A stretch of DNA of 64,000 bases from Dryas octopetala (Eukaryota; Streptophyta; Magnoliopsida; Rosales; Rosaceae), in assembly GCA_963921425.1 (NCBI GenBank), contig OY992832.1, forward strand, positions 29,849,489-29,913,488, written 5' to 3'. Positions 1-10,411 of this stretch are shown here, piece by piece (positions within the stretch are counted from its first letter, which is position 1; each line of letters opens with the position of its first letter). The translations under genes and the position numbers were made by a program. Under the pieces are notes generated by a model. It was not told where the DNA came from. It ran no database searches and saw nothing but the letters and a program-made list of their open reading frames with translations.

Positions 1-313
1 AATCTTCCTTAGTACGGCCCGACTTGGGAGGCTCTATTAATTCAACGGTTATCCTCCGTGTTGCAACGGACCCATGAGATCGTTATTTTTTGCAAATAAA
101 TGGGCGGACCCATAAGGTTGGGATAGTCGTCATGCTTTGCTTACATCACATAAATTAAGCATGTGAAAATGTGAAGAATCCAAAGGAAAATAACTTGAAA
201 TTGTAAGTGCATTGGTACCTTGAAATAAAGGGTCCAACAAATAATTCTCAAATACAAACAAACAATACGGCCCCATCGAGCATGAACAAAATAAAAGTCT
301 AGCATACAGGAGA
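1..313. other. No gene seen; transposon flank
   Basis: No coding region or RNA gene is visible here. The stretch lies just beyond the stop codon of the minus-strand transposon gene ending at 314, so it is probably its 3' untranslated region or internal retroelement sequence. That reading is inference. Confidence 0.3.
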
Positions 314-2457
314 TCAAGGTGCTATAAAGGACTTCGGGCCCGAACCATCGGAGGTGCCGGCGGTATCCCTTGCCGCGGATGGGGTCCTATCATCATCGGA
401 GAGTTTCTCCTCGGAAGCATAGGCGGTGGCATTAGAGTTCAACTCGGAGCCCTCCAAGTCCTCGGAGGTATCCACTTCGGCGGCCCATTCTTGAATTTTA
501 TCTTCATCCCAACCATGTTTGTGGGGCTTGCCAACCATCCGGTAATAGTAACCCATATTAAATTCATCCACCAAAGCCTCATCAAGTTGTTTTTGATAAA
601 AAGCTTGCATGGAAGTTTTGGCCCTTTCAACGGCATCCTTAACGGCGGCCCTTTCATGCACCGAGCATTCTTGAATTCTTTGAGCCATCTCCTCTTCCTT
701 CGCATGCAAGGACCCTTGAGCTTTGGCTAACTCTTCTTTCAAAGATCGGATGGTATCATTAAGCTCTAGGATTTTGGCGGACCGATTGTCAAGTTCCGAC
801 CGGACCGTTACGAGCTCTCCTTCAATCTTAGTATGAGCAATTCGGTACTCCATGGCAGAACTTTGGCATGAATCAATTTCTAGGCGGTAAGTCTCAAGTT
901 CGGCTCGGTCGTTTTCCTTGGCATCTTCCATGGCTTCGATGTATCTATCCATCATGGCTCCCATCTACACAAAACAAAACAACAAAAGCATCACTCCAAA
1001 GTAGATTAACAACAAGTCTAAAGAACCCAAAACAAAGAAATGGTTTCGGGAAGAAAAATGGAACGTACCGAATATCTGAGTGCATATAGCTTTTCTTTCG
1101 TTTCGGAGGCATCATACCTCCGCAGCTCGGAGGCATCAAGGGGGAGAACGGACCCTTTCATTAAAGCCATAGCCACCGAATCATCCGACAAGCCGGATGA
1201 ATCGCATTTCACGGCCCCATCCTTAGCTATGAAATGGGGGCACCAAACCTTTGAAGAATGGAGGGGAGGATGGGACCGGATGGGGGAAGCATCCCCCGCG
1301 AATCCCCCGTCATCTTTCAAGGGCGACGGGCCGGCGGTAACATTCTCATATGGACCGTCTAACCCAAACTTTGGAGGCCCATCTTCAAGCATAAGTGTGG
1401 TGGTATCTTCATCTTCAAATTCGTCCACTAAAGGACTATTCTCTCCAACGGGGCGACCCTTATTTGCATTAAAAAGGATGTATTTCTCCGGTACTTCCTT
1501 TCCCTTTGCTCAATCGGCTCCTTGTTTTGGCTTTTTAATACGGCTCCTTTTCTTGCGATTCACTTGGAGGGGTGGTATCATTAATTCTAACTCCCCAATT
1601 TTAATGCCGTCACATGATCCCTCCGAATTGTTGGAAGCCGGACTATTCTTTTTTCCTCTCTTCCTCTTCTCCCCCGCTTCCCTTGGTTTGGGCAAGGATC
1701 CCATCGAATCAAATTGGGGAACAAGCATCTCCGCCGGAATGTCACGCCTTGACAAAGGGGTGACGGAGTCTAACCCGCCGGGGGCATCACGGTCCGGATG
1801 CAAAATCCATCTAATGTCACGATGTTCCGGACTCACCACATGATACAATAAATCAACAAGGTCCGCCCGGTAGCATTTCACAAAGTTCAATCCATCGAGG
1901 TCCATTACACCCTCCGGATTGAAAGTAGACGGGACCGGGGTGTCGTACCCATCAACCACGTCTCCCCAATTTCCGGAAACAATCACCACATCATCGGTAT
2001 GACTCCCCTCTTTACGGTCTAGATTAGTAAAAAGATTGGGCCGCTTGTTTTCGCGCCCCCGAAATGCAACATACACCCGGCCATTTTCATGGGGGCACAC
2101 CCGAAACAAACTCCAAAATTCAGCCAAACCCAACTCAATCTCATAAAATCTAGTCAATTTTTCAAAACCCAAAAGCAATTTATAGGAATTCGGAGTATAT
2201 TGACAAGGAGCTAACCCGTATAACATGAAAAACCTCCGTTGGAATCGGGAAAATGGAAATCTAGCTCCAATCCGAAACAGCCAAGGGTAGAACTTGATGG
2301 GTCTCGCACCATTCACCACCTCACAATCAACTTCGGCTTTTCCGGTAGGATCGACTTCAATGGAGATGTCTTGGGGGCGATTTGGATAATGCTTGTCCAA
2401 AAATTTCTCAAGAATTCTTGGGTCTTTCAGCCCAGAAGCAGTCTTCGGATTCACCAT
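314..2457 (-). pseudogene. Retroelement-borne gene (putative gypsy-type transposon protein), one stop codon
   Basis: A minus-strand gene in two exons, 2457-1069 and 964-314. Exon 1 ends at a GT donor (complement of 1067-1068) and exon 2 follows a TAG acceptor (complement of 965-966), so the join keeps frame. The first part, starting MVNPKTASG, has the look of the globular region of plant putative gypsy-type transposon proteins (for example FYPWLFRIGARFPFSRFQRR). A basic tail follows (KKRSRIKKPK). Exon 2 is a long charged coiled coil with heptad-like Glu/Lys/Leu runs, ending in an acidic, Ser-rich tail. An in-frame TGA at 1512-1510 interrupts exon 1; the same frame continues cleanly to 1069, so this looks like one nonsense change in an otherwise preserved gene. 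Such proteins are typical cargo of large non-autonomous LTR elements. The function is unknown. The family assignment rests on recognition, not a search. Confidence 0.6.
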
Positions 2458-2459
2458 TG

Positions 2460-3104
2460 AATACCGAAAATTATGTGGGATCCGTAAGAAAAAGATAAGG
2501 AGCAGCCGCTGGAGCAAGCAGCGGAATGGGCGGCGGTCGACGCACAGGCCGAGCAACGATGGCGCCAATGTGGGGCGCTGCAAGGGCGGTCGGAACTGAA
2601 GTGCTGGGGTCTTTGAAGTTTTTTTTAGGAGCAGAGAAAATTGCAAGGGAGGAGCAGCCGCCGAGACTAGCGGCGGGATCGATTGGGGTCAGCGGCGAGA
2701 CCGGCAGCGACGGGCGTCGGCGGTAGTCGGCGTCGGCGACGGCGGTATGTGGGCTGAGCAACGATGGCACCGGTGTGAAGTGCAACAAGGAAGGCCGGAC
2801 CTTTGGGTTTATGGGTCTTTGAAGTTTTTAAGGAAAAAAGGAAAGTTGAAGAATAAAAAGATGGGGGATGGTTCAAGGTTCTAGGAAATTTTATAGGAGG
2901 TGTGAGATAAGGAGATAAGGAGGCTTTGGAGTTTGAAATTCAAATAAAAGATAAGGTAGGGTTTCAAATTCAAAAGTTAGGATATGAGGACAAAGACCCA
3001 AAGCAAAAGTATATATATATATAAAAAAAAAAAAAAAAGGAGGTGAAAATTTCGGAGCTATGATGCACAAATCCGGAGGGGCGGCATGGCATGTTTAGTC
3101 AAGA
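2460..3104. other. Untranslated or upstream part of the transposon gene
   Basis: A GC-rich segment (about 2480-2760, many GGCGGC/CGGCG runs) lies upstream of the minus-strand gene. A purine-rich AT stretch with a short TA/A-run follows near 3010-3040. Several open frames here have no recognisable protein and overlap on both strands. I take this as 5' leader or internal retroelement sequence. Confidence 0.35.
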
Positions 3105-4063
3105 AAAACACATCCCTTCTAATGGGTATTCAAGGGATGTATTTTTGGGGGCAATTGTGGGACCATGGATAAATTCTACATGGGACCTATGTCACAAATT
3201 TGAAGTGGGTCCGAAAAGAATTAGAGAAAGGCATAGGGCCCCTAGATATTATATGAAAAGGGGGTACCTTGACTTAAAGGATGGGACCTATGCCCTTATA
3301 AATATAATGGGACCAATAAACAAAGGTTCTATCACCCATAACAAAGGGGGTGCCTTGATTTAAAGAATAGGACCCATACTTGTGAAAGTCTAAAAGGGTC
3401 CTATGGATGAGGCACCATCACCAACAACGCCGGGGGTACAAACACCATAAAATTGGAGGACCCATTGAGCACAGAGTAAGGGGAACAATCGCCACACACA
3501 CTTAGGAGGGCTGGATGCTTCCAAATGTATGAATACATCCAAACCATTGGAACCACCCGACCCCATGGATCCATCCAAGCTCGCGGATGGGTCCATGCTC
3601 CTACCCAAACTCGCGGATGCTTCCAATTACAAGCACACGGAGGTATTACTATACAAACCACGACTAAAGGGACCTAAGAACTTCATGTTCTACTAGGAAA
3701 CCAATTCCCATACGAATTAAATGGCTTGAATCCTCTCCAAACAAGGATTCAGGTATAAGAGTTCAATCCAATATGGATTATACTTCCCGGTGATTACAAG
3801 TTTAAATCAACTTACAATCCTAAGACCATAGGGATTAAATCATCCCCTATAAATAGACTCTCATAAAATCATTCAAAGGTACGTAATTCTAGAGCTCTAA
3901 GCCCACTGCTTTGAGTTGATATTGATCTTGCTTACTGACTTGACCGTCGGAGAGCCTTTGGCCGACACCACACCGGTGTCACCATACCTCCGAAGGTTTT
4001 TCTTGTGTTTACAGGACCCATCGTTTTCTGAGTTTAGCTACTTGGAGAATTCGTGCTACAACA
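3105..4063 (+). repeat. Gypsy-type LTR copy A
   Basis: Related to copy B (about 4338-5236, same strand) and to copy C (about 5808-6742, opposite strand). Shared landmarks in order are GGGGGCAATTGTGGGACC near the left end, a block with TTCATGTTCTACTAGGAAACC, a TATA-like CCCCTATAAATAGACTCTC near 3843-3861, GACCGTCGGAGAGCC, and an end in GCTACAACA. The TATA-like box and the three-copy pattern support an LTR. The left edge is approximate. Confidence 0.6.
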
Positions 4064-4337
4064 GAACCTTTTGGCTCGGACCCTTTGGTTTTCTCAGTGG
4101 CATCCTCTAGGGTGGTAGAATCGACATCAAGTGGTTTTCACTATAAGAGGACTCATCGTCAACAAAAGGCTTCTCCTCGGAGTCATCATTGGTTGCACTA
4201 AAGTCAAAGTCTTTAAAAATCCTCAGGCCGCTAAGTAGAGGTTTTTTTTCAAAGCCATGCTCTCCTCTTGGACGGACCCATAGTGCGCGCGAACCGGTAG
4301 CAAGATGGAAGATTGGAAGGAGTCCTATTAAAAAATA
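4064..4337. other. Spacer between LTR copies A and B
   Basis: About 275 bp of unique sequence between two same-strand LTRs. Its minus strand has a short acidic open frame (about 4349-4107) with no recognisable domain. It may be a scrap of internal retroelement sequence; nothing firmer can be said. Confidence 0.3.
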
Positions 4338-5236
4338 CATCTCTTTCAAAAGATTTCCAAGGGATATATTTTGGGGGCAATTGTGGGACCATGAAATATT
4401 CTAGCATAGGACCATGGTTTATTCTAGCATGGGACCTATCCATTCTCATAAAGAAATGAGGGGACCTATCCGTTCTCATGGGTCCATTGGAAAAGGCATG
4501 AAAATATAGGACCCATGGTGTTAGAAGAATACGACCTATGTTTTGAGAGACCTACAAGTTGTGAACGTTCTCCAATAACATGCAAGCAAAGGGACCGGAG
4601 GTATAGATCACCACGAGTTGAAGGATCCATTAAATATAGAGCAAAGGGCAACTACCCTCACACTCACTTAGGGGGTCAGATGCACCCAAACACGGGAATA
4701 CATCCGAACCCATGGATCTGTCCGTGCCTAGGGGCCGGACCTATCCGAGCTCGCGGATATATCCGGGTATGCACCCAAAACTCACGGAGGCATCCAAGTG
4801 CGAACTCATGAAGGTATTTCCATACCACCCGCGACTAATGTATGGGACCTAAGAACTTCATGTTCTACTAGGAAACCAACTCTCATACGAATTACATGGC
4901 TTAAATCCTCTCCAAACAATGATTCAAGTATAGAAGTTCAATCCAATATGGATTATACTTCCCGGTGATTACAAGTCTAACCAACTTACAATCCTAAGGC
5001 CATAGGGATTAAATCATCCCCTATAAAATAGACTCTCATAAGATCACAAAAAAGTAAGTAATTCCAAAGCTCTAAGCCAATGCTCTGAGTTGATAATTGA
5101 TCTTGTTTTCTAACTTGACCGTCGGAGAGCCTTTGGCCGGCACCACACCGGTGCCCTTTTACCTCCGAAGGTTTTCTATGTTTTCAGGACCGAAGATTTC
5201 TGGACTCAAGCTAATTGGAGATTTCGTGTTACAACA
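4338..5236 (+). repeat. Gypsy-type LTR copy B
   Basis: Same landmarks and order as copy A, including GGGGGCAATTGTGGGACC near 4371, the TTCATGTTCTACTAGG block near 4857, CCCCTATAAAATAGACTC near 5020 and an end in GTTACAACA near 5236. It is visibly diverged from copy A, with many substitutions and small indels. It directly abuts an oppositely oriented gag fragment. Confidence 0.6.
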
Positions 5237-5718
5237 TGTATATTTGTCACAGTCCGCATTAGCATGATTCTCCCTCTTCCTCTTATCCGCAGCCCCATAT
5301 TTCGTTTAGGGGCTCCATCCTCTTGATGATTCCTCCGTGTACTTTTATCTTTCTTCCTCACATATGCTCCTTGTTTCTCATCATCCCATCTAATGTACTT
5401 CTCCACCTTCATTAGTGTTTGAGTGAACGTGAGGGTTCCTTTTTTAACCAAAAATCCATATAATGCGGACTCCACAGGTAGTGCCCGCCTAAAGGCCATA
5501 GCCTCAAGGGTCGCATGGGTTTGATCCTCCACGCCCCGCTAAGCGACTTGGTACTCGTTAGGCTCTTGTTGAGGAGGGTCCGGCTGACTATCATCATCAG
5601 TGGTGTGGACTTCCACACGGTCATGTTCTCTACCAACTTGTTAAGTCGTCGGCTCAACAGTAGTTGACGTCAGGGGGTGCCCATTCGTAGTAGCACCCAA
5701 AGTCATCTCTTCTGCCAT
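5237..5718 (-). pseudogene. Ty3/gypsy gag fragment
   Basis: Reading leftward from the primer site of LTR copy C, an ATG at 5718 opens a short frame that soon stops. Further gag-like sequence appears in other frames, including the segments TLEAMAFRRALP and KVEKYIRWDDEKQGAY, which resemble the gag region of plant Tat-type gypsy elements. Stops and frame changes break it, and it ends abruptly at the junction with LTR copy B near 5237, so pol is missing. The lineage call is recognition only. Confidence 0.6.
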
Positions 5719-5790
5719 AGGTCCTAGAAAAAATGAGTTTGAAAAAATCAAAGAGCAAAATCTGAAAACAAGAAGTTCTAGATTCTATTC

Positions 5791-5807
5791 TCAATGAAAG
5801 CACCAAT
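5791..5807 (-). other. Primer-binding site of a gypsy element
   Basis: On the minus strand, immediately after the end of LTR copy C (...TTACAACA), the sequence reads ATTGGTGCTTTCATTGA. This is the kind of primer site found after the 5' LTR in many plant gypsy elements. It fixes copy C as a 5' LTR reading leftward into the gag fragment. Confidence 0.55.
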
Positions 5808-6742
5808 TGTTGTAACATGAATTCTCCAAGTAGCTAAACTCATAAAACGATAGGTCCTGTAAGCACAAGAAAAACCTTCGGAGGTATGGTGACACCGGTG
5901 TGGTGTTGGCCAAAATCTCTCCGACGGTCAAGTCAGTAAGCAAGATCAATATTAACTCAAAGCAGTGAGCTTAGAGCTCTGGAATTACGTACCTTTGAAT
6001 GATCTTATGAGAGTCTATTTATAGGGGATGATTTAATCCCTACGGCCTTAGGATTGTAAGTTGATTTTACTTATATCACCAGGAAGTATAATCCATATTG
6101 GATTGAACTTTTATACTTGAATCCTTGTTTGGAGAGGATTCAAGTCTTTTAATTTGTTTGAGAGTTGGTTTCCTAATAGAACATAGACTTCTTAGTCCCT
6201 TTAATCGTGGCTTATATGGTTATACCTCCATGAGCTTATAATTGGAAGCATCCACGAGTTTCGATAGGAACATGGACCCATCCGTGAGCTCGGATGGATG
6301 TATGGGCTCGGGTGGTTCCATTGATTCGGATGTATTTATACATTTGGAAGCATCCGGCCTTCCCAAATGTATGTGGCGATTGTTCCCCTTACTATATGCT
6401 CAATGGGTCCTCCAATTTTATGGTGTTTATATCCTCGGTGTTGTTGGTGATGGCACCTTGTCCATAGGACCTTTCTTAGACTTTTACGAGCATAGGCCCC
6501 ATCCTTTGAACCAAGACACCTCCTTTGTTATAGGTGATAGAACCTTATCTATTGGTCCCATCATATTTATAAGAGTATAGGTCCCATTGGATTAATAAGA
6601 GTATGGGTCTCATCATCTAAGTCAAAGAATCCCACTTTCATGTTATATCTAGGGGCCCTATGCCTTTTCTCTTATTTTCTCCGAACCCATTCCAAATGTG
6701 TAATATAGGTCTCATGTAGAATTTATCCATGGTCCCACAAAC
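5808..6742 (-). repeat. Gypsy-type LTR copy C (5' LTR, reverse orientation)
   Basis: Reverse-complement relative of copies A and B. It contains the reverse of the ACCGTCGGAGAG block, the TATA-like block near 6015-6035 and the GTGGGACCATGGATAAATTC block near 6718-6737. It is followed on its own strand by a primer site and a gag start, so it is the upstream LTR of a truncated element. The outer edge is approximate. Confidence 0.6.
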
Positions 6743-7399
6743 TCCTTAATATATTATGGTGGTATGCTGCTGAATGAGTCTGGGTGATTCCATAATTTTT
6801 TGTAAGAAAGTGTAAAATAGAAAAAATTTGCTCAAAATATATTAAGGTAGTTAACTCAGCAATGGAGGGTAGTCGAAATAGCTTATGTTTTTTTAGTAAT
6901 TATCTTTAAATAATAAGGCTAATTCTTTCTATCTTATGGCTTACATTATAACATCAATGCACATAATATCAACTTTGACGAAATTCACGTCATCTTACTA
7001 TCGTTACAATTATCCCAATTAGTTGGACACTAGTGCTTATTGAAAAGATAAGTTGACAATATTTAAAAAAAGAAGAAGAATAAATTTGTGAAATAATTTC
7101 TATTGGACCGGGAGACGCACATGTGCCTTGTTATGGCGGTTTAGTTTGTGTTAGCCAAGACGGGAAAATTCAAGTGAAGGAGCACTTATGACATTATTTA
7201 TCAGCAATATCGACCTTATTTATAATTTTATCTTTATTGCGCGAGGGCTTGCAGGAAGCAGGCGGGTTCGTTTCCAAAAACAAGTGTATAAATTTTGAAA
7301 AGATGTATATGCGACTACATGGGGATGAGGTTGTAGAAATGAATGGATCTTTTATTTCAATTTTCTCATTATTGGTCCATCCGGACTAATCCCTCAAAT
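6743..7399. other. Intergenic, nothing recognised
   Basis: AT-rich sequence with no supported gene. It separates the gypsy wreckage from the Mutator-like element. Confidence 0.3.
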
Positions 7400-7408
7400 T
7401 TAAATATA

Positions 7409-9975
7409 GGGCAAATTACACGTAAGTACTTCAAGTATACATTGTTTTTCAAATTGGTACCCCAACAAAAAAAAGTTGCTCAGAGGTACCTCAACTACCA
7501 TATTTTGACACCCAGGTACCTCCGTCAACTTTTCCGCCATTAATTGCCTACGTGGCGCACTGACATGACTTAAAAAAAATGCCACGTAGACAAAAAAATA
7601 ATAAAAATAAAATAAACTTTTAAAAATAAAATAAATAATTATATAAAAAAATTAAAATACTCAATAATTAAATTAACAAAACAAAAAAACAAAGAAGCAA
7701 AAATAGCCCTCATGTAGATCGATCACCTCTTCCTCCTTCTTCTTTTTATAATTATCAAGTGAGGACTTTTCAATGCTAATAGTTTTCTGCACCTAATGGG
7801 TTAAAAACTATTGGCTTCTGCACCTAATAGTTTTCTTAGGCACCGTTGATTTTAGTTTATTGACATGGATCAGAGATTGGTATATTGGGGATGTCTTTTT
7901 AATTGTGGGTTACTCTGGTTACTATTAAGCTTGTTTCTCTATTCAAATATGGAATTCCAAAATGGTTTAATTTGCTGTTATTCAAAGTAACCATGCTTTT
8001 CTATTTTTTTTTTTCTTCTTCCTGTTCGTAAGTGCAGATCTCCCTCACCTCATAAATGCAGATCAAATCAAAGAGATCTCCCCCGAAACGAAGCCGTACC
8101 CAGCAGAAGCAGATCTCCCGCCCACCCCATCTGCACTTATGAGATCTCCCTCGCAAATCTCAACTACCCAGTAAAGAAAACCCAAAAACCTTTCAACAAA
8201 AGAAATGAATTTGGGAATTAAATCAAGAAAAAAGAAATAGAAGTCAAGCACACCTACAGCCCGCAACGCCCCACCCCACCCTCACCGGCGAGTCCTTTGG
8301 TTCCGGCGACACCTCCTCGCCGATCCGACGACCCCTTCCCTTTCTCTCCTTAAAAATCAATCAAAGAAAAATTCTGTATTGTTTACAAAATTTATTTAAA
8401 AAAAAAAAAAACCTAGATTTGAAACAAGAAAAGAAAATGCAGAGCAACCCAAATTTGATCTAGTGGAGGGTCTCGTCCTTCTAAGCGACGACTTCGGCGG
8501 ACCTCGGAGGTGAGTTGTCGATGAGTGTGGGGAGGAAGGGTGGCTAGGGGCAAGGGGTCTCGGCTGTTTTTTTTTTCTTCTAATTTTAGACGTTTGAAGT
8601 TCTTAGTGTTCTTGGTGTTCTTGGAGTTCTTGGGTTTATTTTTTTCATAGAAAGAAAAAAAAAGGGATAATGATAATGATTTTTTAATTTTATTTTGATT
8701 TGGGTGGTTAAGGGTGGATGAAGATGATGATGATGATAATGAGAGTAGCAGAAGAAAGAAAAAAATAATTGGGGATTGATTGAGGAATCTGCGATCTGCA
8801 TAATGATGGAGATGTTTTTTTTGTTTTGTTTTTAATTTTTTAAGGGTAAATTACAATTATATACCTTAAATATACACCACTTTTCAACTTGGTATCTTAA
8901 GTTCAAAAAGTTGCATTAAGGTACACTAACTACGAAATCGTGACAATTAGGTACCTCCGTTAGTCTGATCGTCAAAAAGTCTGTTATCTGTTGACGTGAC
9001 ATACCACTAAAAAGTTTCATTTCAATTTAGTACCTCAACTTTACAATGTTTTTCAAGTTCATACCTCAAGTTAAAAAACTTGCAAATAAATAAATGTTTT
9101 CTAATTTTTATCTAAACTTCACCCCAACTTTTGACCTATCAAATCTTCACCAAAACCAACAATCTTATACTCATTTTGAAGCTATGAATCTTCTCTTTAT
9201 AACCATATAGAAATAATTCAAAAAGGAGCTATGAAACGCGAGATAAGTAGTCATAAATTAGGCTAGCCGAAATTGCCAATTTGTTTGAAAAATTTGACAA
9301 TTTCGGGTAGCCTACTTTGTAACCAATCATCTCGGGTTTCATAACTCCTTTTTGCATGATTTTTATATGGTTGTAAATATGAGATTCATAGCTTCGAAAT
9401 GAGTATAAGATTGATAATTTTGGTGGAGATTTGATGAGTCAAAAACTAGGGTGAAGTTGAGATAAAAACTGGAAAACATTTATTTATTTGCAAGTTTTTG
9501 AATTTGAGGTATGAACTTGAAAAACATGGTAAAGTTGAGGTACTAAATTGACATGAAGCCTTTTAGTGGTGTGCTACGTCATCAGATAACGACATTTTTG
9601 ACGGCCAGACTAACAGAGGTACCTAACTGACACGGTTTCGTAGTTAGGGTACCTTAATACAACTTTTTAAACTGGAGGTAACAAGTTGAAAAGTAGTGTA
9701 TAGTTGAAATATATAATTGTAATTAACCATTTTTTAATAATTATTTCATTTTTAAAAGTTTATTTTATTTTTATTATTTTTTTGTCCACTTGGCATTTTT
9801 TTAAAGTCATATTAGTGCGTCACGTAGGTAATTAACGGCTTAACAGACGAAAAAGTTAACAGAGGTATCTGAGTGTCAATAAATGATAGTTGAGGTACCT
9901 CTGAGCAACTTTTATTTGTTGAGATATTAATTTAAAAAATAGTATATACTTGAGATACTTACGTGTAATTTGCTC
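7409..9975. mobile_element. Mutator-like long-TIR element (non-autonomous), possibly with captured DNA
   Basis: The ends are GGGCAAATTACACG and, inverted, GAGCAAATTACACG. The terminal inverted repeats run about 250 bp (7409 to about 7660, and about 9738 to 9975) with clear but imperfect similarity. A perfect 9-bp duplication TTAAATATA flanks it at 7400-7408 and 9976-9984. Long inverted repeats with 9-bp duplications are the signature of Mutator-like elements. No transposase is present. The interior (about 7700-8834) is partly GC-rich and leader-like, with repeated GCAGATCTCCC motifs, and could be captured host sequence. A second element sits inside at 8844-9728. Confidence 0.75.
8844..9728. 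mobile_element. Foldback Mutator-like element nested in the larger one
   Basis: An 885-bp near-palindrome centred near 9286. It begins GGGTAAATTACAATTATAT and ends with the matching inverted sequence ...ATATAATTGTAATTAACC. A perfect 9-bp duplication ATTTTTTAA flanks it at 8835-8843 and 9729-9737. It carries no open reading frame of note. It inserted at the inner edge of the outer element's right terminal repeat, so it is younger than that insertion. Confidence 0.8.
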
Positions 9976-9984
9976 TTAAATATA

Positions 9985-10411
9985 TATACCTAGTCTATTT
10001 AAATATGAAATTCAACTCAGTCGTTGGATAGCTAAATTGAACCGCCCCAGTATTAGTGAATTTGATGGATAGTGAACCCAATGACTTTTCATCAAGAAAT
10101 TTTCAAGCACAGACAAATGAACTCTTGACGAGTAGCAAGTAGCAAGCAAATTAAGGTACAATTCTGTTGTACGTGTCTGACTCAACTACTCAGCTCAAGT
10201 ATCAGATTTTTGTGACTGACGTGGTAATGGATACTTGTGCAAGATTAGGCGGGAGTCCACCCTACGCACATAACACGTCAGCGATGACTGGTTCATTAAT
10301 TTCTTCAATTGAGATCTTCTTGTCGGAGTGCCCAACTGTTTGATTTGATTCATCTTCTTCTCGCTCAGTTCTCCAAATTAACGAATTAAACGAAGAGGGA
10401 AAATTAAAATT
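9985..10411 (+). promoter_or_regulatory. Upstream region of the xanthine dehydrogenase gene
   Basis: About 430 bp between the nested transposons and the ATG at 10412. ACGT-core motifs of the kind bound by plant bZIP factors occur as GACGTGG (about 10218-10224) and AACACGTCAG (about 10272-10281). No clear TATA box was identified. The regulatory role is inference from motif and position. Confidence 0.3.

Noticed and set aside
3390..3661. Overlapping minus-strand frames of 78-86 codons in LTR copy A (and the related frame at 6242-6580)
   Set aside because: They recur because the LTR is repeated, and no conserved domain is seen. Treated as chance frames in LTR sequence.
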